Shown piece by piece: positions 60,121 through 64,000 of a DNA stretch of 64,000 bases (its first letter is position 1; every line of letters begins with the position of its first letter). This stretch comes from an uncultured Alphaproteobacteria bacterium (GTDB lineage: Bacteria > Pseudomonadota > Alphaproteobacteria > RF32 > CAG-239), in NCBI GenBank assembly GCA_944391485.1, contig CALXTQ010000014.1, forward strand, positions 1 through 64,000, written 5' to 3'. The notes under the pieces were generated by a model. It saw only the letters and a program-made list of their open reading frames with translations, did no database searches and had not been told where the DNA came from. A program made the position numbers and the translations under genes.

Positions 60121-60639
60121 TTAAATGAGCCCAAGTTTGCGCAGGGGTTCAAGCACTTTTTCCTTATTGCGCTTTTTCAGCGGGCGTATCGGCCGGCCGG
60201 CATAAACAGTCCAGGGCTCGAACTTGTACCGCGGCGGCACAAAACTCAGAGCGCCGATGCTGACCCCTTCAGGAATGTCGTTGTCGGGCATGATAACGGA
60301 ATTGGTGCCGACGCCGGTATATTTTCCGAGAGTTACTCCGCCGGTTATTTCCGGCACATCGGGAACGGAATGCGTAACCAGTTCGTTTACATAGTCATTG
60401 CTGGACAGCCAGATTTTGACGCCGGCGGCAAGGCTGGAATAACTGCCCATTTTGAAAGTCAGTTTTCCGTCGCCGCCCGCAATATATGCTCCCGCGGCGA
60501 TTTCACAGTCAGACCCGATCTCGCAGGCACTGGATATGCGGCAGAAGTCGGAAATACGCACATTATCTCCGACCGTAACCAGATCCGGTTTTTTGATGAC
60601 TACATATTCGCCCAAAACAAAATTTTTTCCGTGTTTCAT
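60121..60639 (-). CDS. Left-handed beta-helix (hexapeptide-repeat) acyltransferase
   Basis: Trimeric acyltransferase fold of the xenobiotic/sugar acetyltransferase type. Hexapeptide units occur throughout (VTVGDNVRISDFCRISSACEIGSDCEIAAGAYIAGG, VTLGKYTGVGTNSVIMPDNDIPEGVSIGALSFV), ending in the YAGRPIRPLKKRNKEK segment of CatB/WbbJ-like enzymes. A catalytic histidine is probably in THSVPDVPEITGG. The acceptor is probably a surface sugar, unproven. It follows the promoter of the secreted-protein gene and is transcribed separately. Confidence 0.88.
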   Translation of the reverse strand: MKHGKNFVLGEYVVIKKPDLVTVGDNVRISDFCRISSACEIGSDCEIAAGAYIAGGDGKLTFKMGSYSSLAAGVKIWLSSNDYVNELVTHSVPDVPEITGGVTLGKYTGVGTNSVIMPDNDIPEGVSIGALSFVPPRYKFEPWTVYAGRPIRPLKKRNKEKVLEPLRKLGLI

Positions 60640-60745
60640 GATATCCTCCGTTTCACATTATGAAACAAGGTTATCAATCGGCGTAGCAAAAAACAAATCA
60701 CTTAAAAATAAGAGATGTTTCAATGTATGAATTTGTAAGATTTTG

Positions 60746-61072
60746 TTACTGAAGCAGCGTCAGCACCGCGCTACGCACATTTTTGTCCTTGCTGCGGTAA
60801 CAGTTCAGAAGCTGTTTTTCCTCATCCGTTACCAGAATATCGTCCTCAACGGCTATGCCGGCAAAGAAATCCACCACGGATATGTTCATTACACTTAAGA
60901 TTTTGAGCAGACGGGCGCAGGATATCCGGTTTATGCCGGCCTCATATTTCTGAACCTGCTGAAAAACAACGCCTATTTCTTTGGCCAGCCTTTCCTGGCT
61001 GAAATTCCGGAGCTCGCGAAAATAACGCAGGCGTCTGCCGAGCTCGATATCTATCTCTCCCACTTTTGACAC
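60746..61072 (-). CDS. XRE-family regulator, 108 aa
   Basis: Helix-turn-helix protein of the alphaproteobacterial type: IELGRRLRYFRELRNFSQERLAKEIGVVFQQVQKYEAGINRISCARLLKILSVMNISVVDFF is the DNA-binding domain, with a 40-residue C-terminal helical tail. The start is a GTG at 61072 with a GGAGG ribosome-binding site five bases away. It is separated from a structured RNA (61104-61372) by an intrinsic terminator, so expression may depend on that RNA. Targets are unknown. Confidence 0.88.
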   Translation of the reverse strand: MSKVGEIDIELGRRLRYFRELRNFSQERLAKEIGVVFQQVQKYEAGINRISCARLLKILSVMNISVVDFFAGIAVEDDILVTDEEKQLLNCYRSKDKNVRSAVLTLLQ

Positions 61073-61092
61073 AACACACCTCCAAGTATCTC

Positions 61093-61122
61093 AAAAAACA
61101 AAAACCACCTGTAAAAGGTGGT
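61093..61122 (-). terminator. Intrinsic terminator between the structured RNA and the XRE gene
   Basis: ACCACC and GGTGGT pair on the minus strand (61117-61122 with 61104-61109, 7-base loop), followed by two T-runs. Three bases of its 5' arm also belong to the competing helix 61120-61129. Confidence 0.9.
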
Positions 61123-61372
61123 CGGAGAGCTGAGAAATCACATCTATAGAAATGACATTTTAGCCTTTAAGGAAATTCCTCTGAACATCCGCTAAAATCT
61201 CCCCGACCATTTATAATCTGTCGGGTTTTACACATAAGCCTCTAGCATAAGTATTTAAAGGTTTGTGCTTTCGGTGAAACTTGCCACCGCCATAGATTAA
61301 AGGCTTCTCAGGGCCCCGATTCTTTTACAAGAACCTTGAAAGCTGTGTCTTAAAACAGCCTTCTTTGTGTAA
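61104..61372 (-). ncRNA. Structured RNA with mutually exclusive helices ahead of an XRE gene
   Basis: A noncoding transcript of about 270 nt on the minus strand. A 7-bp helix 61372-61366 with 61234-61228 closes a domain containing three further hairpins (61362-61355 with 61346-61339; 61335-61329 with 61324-61318; 61306-61301 with 61241-61236, itself enclosing 61289-61285 with 61276-61272). Next, GUCGGG (61207-61202) can pair with CCCGAC (61225-61220), or as part of GGUCGGGGAG (61208-61199) with CUCUCCGACC (61129-61120). The latter is continuous with 61198-61191/61164-61157 and conflicts with the terminator stem. It is no tmRNA, SRP RNA, 6S or RNase P RNA that I recognise. Confidence 0.6.
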
Positions 61373-61480
61373 GATATACGAAATTTAAAATTTTGCAAAA
61401 ATTATTTAGCAATGCACAGCCGCTTTGCGCGGGAATCAAGTTCCCGTCCCGAGGGAGAAAGATTAGAACATGTTAATATG

Positions 61481-62644
61481 TTACTTGCCGGAGCCTTTTG
61501 CCGGCACGGCAGCCTTACGCAGATTATCGTCAACATAATGACGGACAGTCCGGCCAAATGTCTGGTTAATGTAATTGGTGAGCTCCGTCGGATGTTCCGC
61601 ATATTTTTCCGCTTCAGCCTGCGCCTGCAGCAGCTCGTCTATTTTCATAACCTTTTCTAGAGCGTCGCGCTTTTCGGCGGCTTTGGGCGCTCCCCGAACC
61701 GCCGCAATGTTGAACAGAACATGCGCCCGGTAAATGTCTTTCGGAAAGGCGCTACCGGTTGCCAGGATATCACCTAGCTGCGTCATGGCCTCGACATGCC
61801 CCTGATTAATGGCCATTTTCAGAAAACGCACCGCGTTGCCATAGTTTTTGGTAATGCCGTCGCCATTCAGATACATCAGCGCCAGTACATATTCGGCATC
61901 GTCATAATGAACATTCGCCGCCTCGCGAATCAGAGATACGGCTTTCTTATAGTCTTTGGGAACAACAAACCCTTTATAATAGGCATAGCCGAGCATGAAT
62001 TTGGCGGTCGGATTGTCTTTTCTGGCGGCTTGCTTAAACAGCTCCATAGCTGCCCGGCTGTTTTTTCCGACATTCTCGCCGCTCAGATAAATAAACGCCA
62101 GATTAACGGACGCCTCGACATTTCCGAGCTTGGCTGCGCGGTCAAACATGGCGGCAGCTTTCAGATAATTTTTTTCCGTGCCGATACCGCTGTAATACAG
62201 GCTCCCCACATTATTGACGGCGATGCTGTCATTCTGGGCCGCAGCCATGGAATAATAGCGAAAGGCCTTTTCATAATCTTTGGAAACGCCGTTTTCACCA
62301 TAAAGGTACATATATCCCAAAGTCAGCTGGGAGTTGACATCGCCTTCTTCCGCCTGACGGGTAACCCGCTCGACAAAACTTTCCTTTCCCTCATTGGGGC
62401 GCGCTTTTACTTTCGGCGCTTCTTTCTTTTTGCCAAAACTGAAATTCATGAATGAGAAAATGCCTTTATCCTCATCCTCTTTGTCCGCCGAGACACTTTC
62501 TTTCTCCTCTTTCAGAGAATCTACGGCATCCATGAGCGTCAGTTCCTGCTTATTATCGTTCTGTCCGATATCAAGCTGCGGCTGCGCCGCGGCGGCAGAA
62601 ACGCTTCCCAGCAAAAATAAAAACACCCACATATATTTCCGCAT
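61481..62644 (-). CDS. Secreted Sel1-repeat (TPR-like) protein
   Basis: Signal peptide MRKYMWVFLFLLGSVSAAAAQ, an acidic/basic linker of about 70 residues, then six Sel1-like repeats from about residue 95 to 310 (VNSQLTLGYMYLYGENGVSKDYEKAFRYYSMAAA and five similar 36-residue units), and a C-terminal helical segment (ALEKVMKIDELLQAQAEAEKYAEHPTELTNYI). Sel1 repeats mediate protein-protein contacts, commonly in periplasmic or secreted complexes. It stands alone, 27 bases after the next gene upstream on the same strand, so it could be co-transcribed with it. Confidence 0.9.
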   Translation of the reverse strand: MRKYMWVFLFLLGSVSAAAAQPQLDIGQNDNKQELTLMDAVDSLKEEKESVSADKEDEDKGIFSFMNFSFGKKKEAPKVKARPNEGKESFVERVTRQAEEGDVNSQLTLGYMYLYGENGVSKDYEKAFRYYSMAAAQNDSIAVNNVGSLYYSGIGTEKNYLKAAAMFDRAAKLGNVEASVNLAFIYLSGENVGKNSRAAMELFKQAARKDNPTAKFMLGYAYYKGFVVPKDYKKAVSLIREAANVHYDDAEYVLALMYLNGDGITKNYGNAVRFLKMAINQGHVEAMTQLGDILATGSAFPKDIYRAHVLFNIAAVRGAPKAAEKRDALEKVMKIDELLQAQAEAEKYAEHPTELTNYINQTFGRTVRHYVDDNLRKAAVPAKGSGK

Positions 62645-62671
62645 TTTATCTTTCTCCCGACGGATTATTAC

Positions 62672-64000
62672 CTAACGGCCCGACCTGGTGGCCTTTAACC
62701 TCTGCTTTCTATAATATAAGGCAATCTCGCGTTTCGTCAAACGCTTTTCATCGCCGGTGCGCTTTCCTTTTTTCTGTCCGGCAGCCTCAGCAACGGCCCG
62801 ATCGTAGTCCTGCCAGTAATTTCCAGCATAATTGTCCTTGTAGATATTTTTGTTCATCAGATCGCGGAACTTTTTGGCCTTGCCGTATCCATCCCAGTTT
62901 TTCCGGTCGGCCGCCGGATTGTATCTGGTTCCGGGAACCGCATTCAGCAGCGACGAATCTTTTTGCAATTTTTCATCCGCGTAATACTGCCTTATCTTAT
63001 GATATTTTTTGGCAATAAACGGCGCATAGCGGCGCGAAATTTCATACAGGCTGCCGATGTCGAAACCGTTGTCGGAAGCCGCCGCCCTGTTCAGCGGATC
63101 TTCCGGAGAAAACTCCTTGTCTAGATCCAGAATCTTAAACGGACGAACCATATAGTCTTTTTTTATCAAATTCCGGCAAATTTCATAGGTATCGTCCGGA
63201 TAATCGGCCGGAATCCGCAGCGCCTTGAAATCTTCCTCTATCCAGCGAACCTTGTCCAGAACCTGCATGTTATATTCATGAATGGCTTTTTTGTTTGTTT
63301 TTTGCATGCCAAGTTTTTTGATGTCAATAAAAGCCTCTATCTGCCGGATCTCTTCTGGAGACATTTTATCCCGATTTTCGGCCAGATATTCTTCCCGAAC
63401 CCTGATCTGCTCGTAATCATGATGCGTCAGCAAATCCGCCTTATAATACAACATATGAATTTTTATCTGCGCTTCGGCGCTGAGGGTGTCCGTTTTAATC
63501 TGATCTCCGTCCATACCCGCATTGACTTTCAGGTGCAGAAACATTTTGACATCATAATAACTTTTTTTGTTTTTCCGGTATCTTTCCTCATTTCCTTCTT
63601 TTTCCATATCCAGCTCATAAAAAGAAGTGCGGGTTTCCTCATCATTGATATTCAGGCGTTTACAGGCCCTGAAATCCTGCATTGTTTCTTCTACACCGGA
63701 ATAATATTTGCGGGTAACGGTCAGGCGCAGAATATCGTTAACGCGCTCATGCGGCTTTTTAACAGCGGCAATCTCTCGTTCGTAGCGCTCCCTGTCTCCG
63801 TGGCGAAGATAATCTTCCCGAATCTTTTGCAGATCTTCCTCGTAGTCCACACGGTAACTTATTATTTTCTGAATTGCCCGTTTCGGTTTTTTCATCACGG
63901 GCAGAATTATATAAACGCCGTTATTTTCCGAATCACGATATTCGACGCGCATGCAGGTAAAAGGCGTTACATCCTTAAACCGGTATTCACTCTCAACCGT
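62672..64000 (-). CDS. Unrecognised protein, probably 5'-truncated by the window edge
   Basis: The frame is open from 62672 to the end of the window. A Met at 63952 would give 426 residues, but no ribosome-binding site precedes it and the upstream codons read like protein (ESEYRFKDVTPF), so the gene likely starts beyond 64000. The product is very rich in Lys, Arg, Asp, Glu and Tyr, is mostly helical (EDLQKIREDYLRHGDRERYEREIAAVKKPHERVNDILRL), has few hydrophobic stretches and ends in a basic tail (KRLTKREIALYYRKQRLKATRSGR). No domain recognised; no signal peptide in the visible part. Confidence 0.75.
   Translation of the reverse strand, partial: TVESEYRFKDVTPFTCMRVEYRDSENNGVYIILPVMKKPKRAIQKIISYRVDYEEDLQKIREDYLRHGDRERYEREIAAVKKPHERVNDILRLTVTRKYYSGVEETMQDFRACKRLNINDEETRTSFYELDMEKEGNEERYRKNKKSYYDVKMFLHLKVNAGMDGDQIKTDTLSAEAQIKIHMLYYKADLLTHHDYEQIRVREEYLAENRDKMSPEEIRQIEAFIDIKKLGMQKTNKKAIHEYNMQVLDKVRWIEEDFKALRIPADYPDDTYEICRNLIKKDYMVRPFKILDLDKEFSPEDPLNRAAASDNGFDIGSLYEISRRYAPFIAKKYHKIRQYYADEKLQKDSSLLNAVPGTRYNPAADRKNWDGYGKAKKFRDLMNKNIYKDNYAGNYWQDYDRAVAEAAGQKKGKRTGDEKRLTKREIALYYRKQRLKATRSGR

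Noticed and set aside
61104-61372. tmRNA (including the two-piece alphaproteobacterial form)
   Set aside because: No tag reading frame ending in an Ala-Ala-stop and no TTCGAC D-loop or T-arm consensus are present.

Overview
The window reads as chromosomal DNA of a flagellated alphaproteobacterium with fairly balanced base composition. The lineage call rests on gene families and gene orders largely confined to Alphaproteobacteria: TrcR (DUF1013), FliX, FlbD, FlaF, FzlA, a DksA with few cysteines, the order zapA - 6S RNA - ymdB, and a Caulobacter-like order fliF-fliG-fliH-fliN-flbD-flhA. No tRNA, rRNA, insertion sequence, CRISPR array or intact prophage was seen. Naming a genus from the sequence alone would be a guess.

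Layout. 1-500: the 3' end of a structured RNA with a terminator, then a small XRE-type regulator behind a 14-bp inverted repeat that encloses its -10 box. 596-9100: the two ends of a division and cell-wall (dcw) cluster lie back to back: lpxC-bamD-recN on the minus strand and mraZ-rsmH-ftsL-ftsI on the plus strand, with the RNase P RNA and an orphan gene between them. 9300-14500: yacG, rng, maf, dksA, then fliX behind a prepilin-like gene, a beta-barrel protein and two lipoproteins. 14700-19650: a pyrimidine 5'-nucleotidase, a secreted HExxH protein, dapE, and two GNAT acetyltransferases behind a probable transcription attenuator with a 21-codon leader ORF. 19770-28350: trcR, a PPC-like protein, a membrane protein with a decayed nucleotide-cyclase-like domain, rpmE, an OmpA-like protein, an inositol-phosphatase family gene, efp, a ThiE-like gene, then zapA, 6S RNA and ymdB.

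28400-46000: the flagellar block. A ten-gene minus-strand operon (fliF, fliG, fliH, fliN, flbD, flhA, flhF, flhG, a 546-residue FliK-like protein and a membrane-anchored J-domain protein) builds and positions the basal body and export apparatus. A second operon (fliK-flgD-flgE) makes the hook and has a consensus sigma-54 promoter, so FlbD, encoded in the first operon and regulated by FliX in Caulobacter, is its likely activator. flaF follows. 46100-57500: a solute-binding protein, fzlA, a lipoprotein, a tripartite RND efflux pump, a glycosyltransferase and thrS.

57700-64000: a 770-residue secreted cysteine-rich protein behind a strong promoter framed by nested inverted repeats, a hexapeptide acyltransferase, an XRE regulator preceded by an RNA of about 270 nt with mutually exclusive helices and a terminator, a Sel1-repeat protein, and an unrecognised gene running off the window. 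The strongest candidates for undescribed biology are that RNA (61104-61372), the leader-peptide attenuator at 18112-18323, the J-domain protein and its partner at the end of the flagellar operon, and the secreted protein with its operator.
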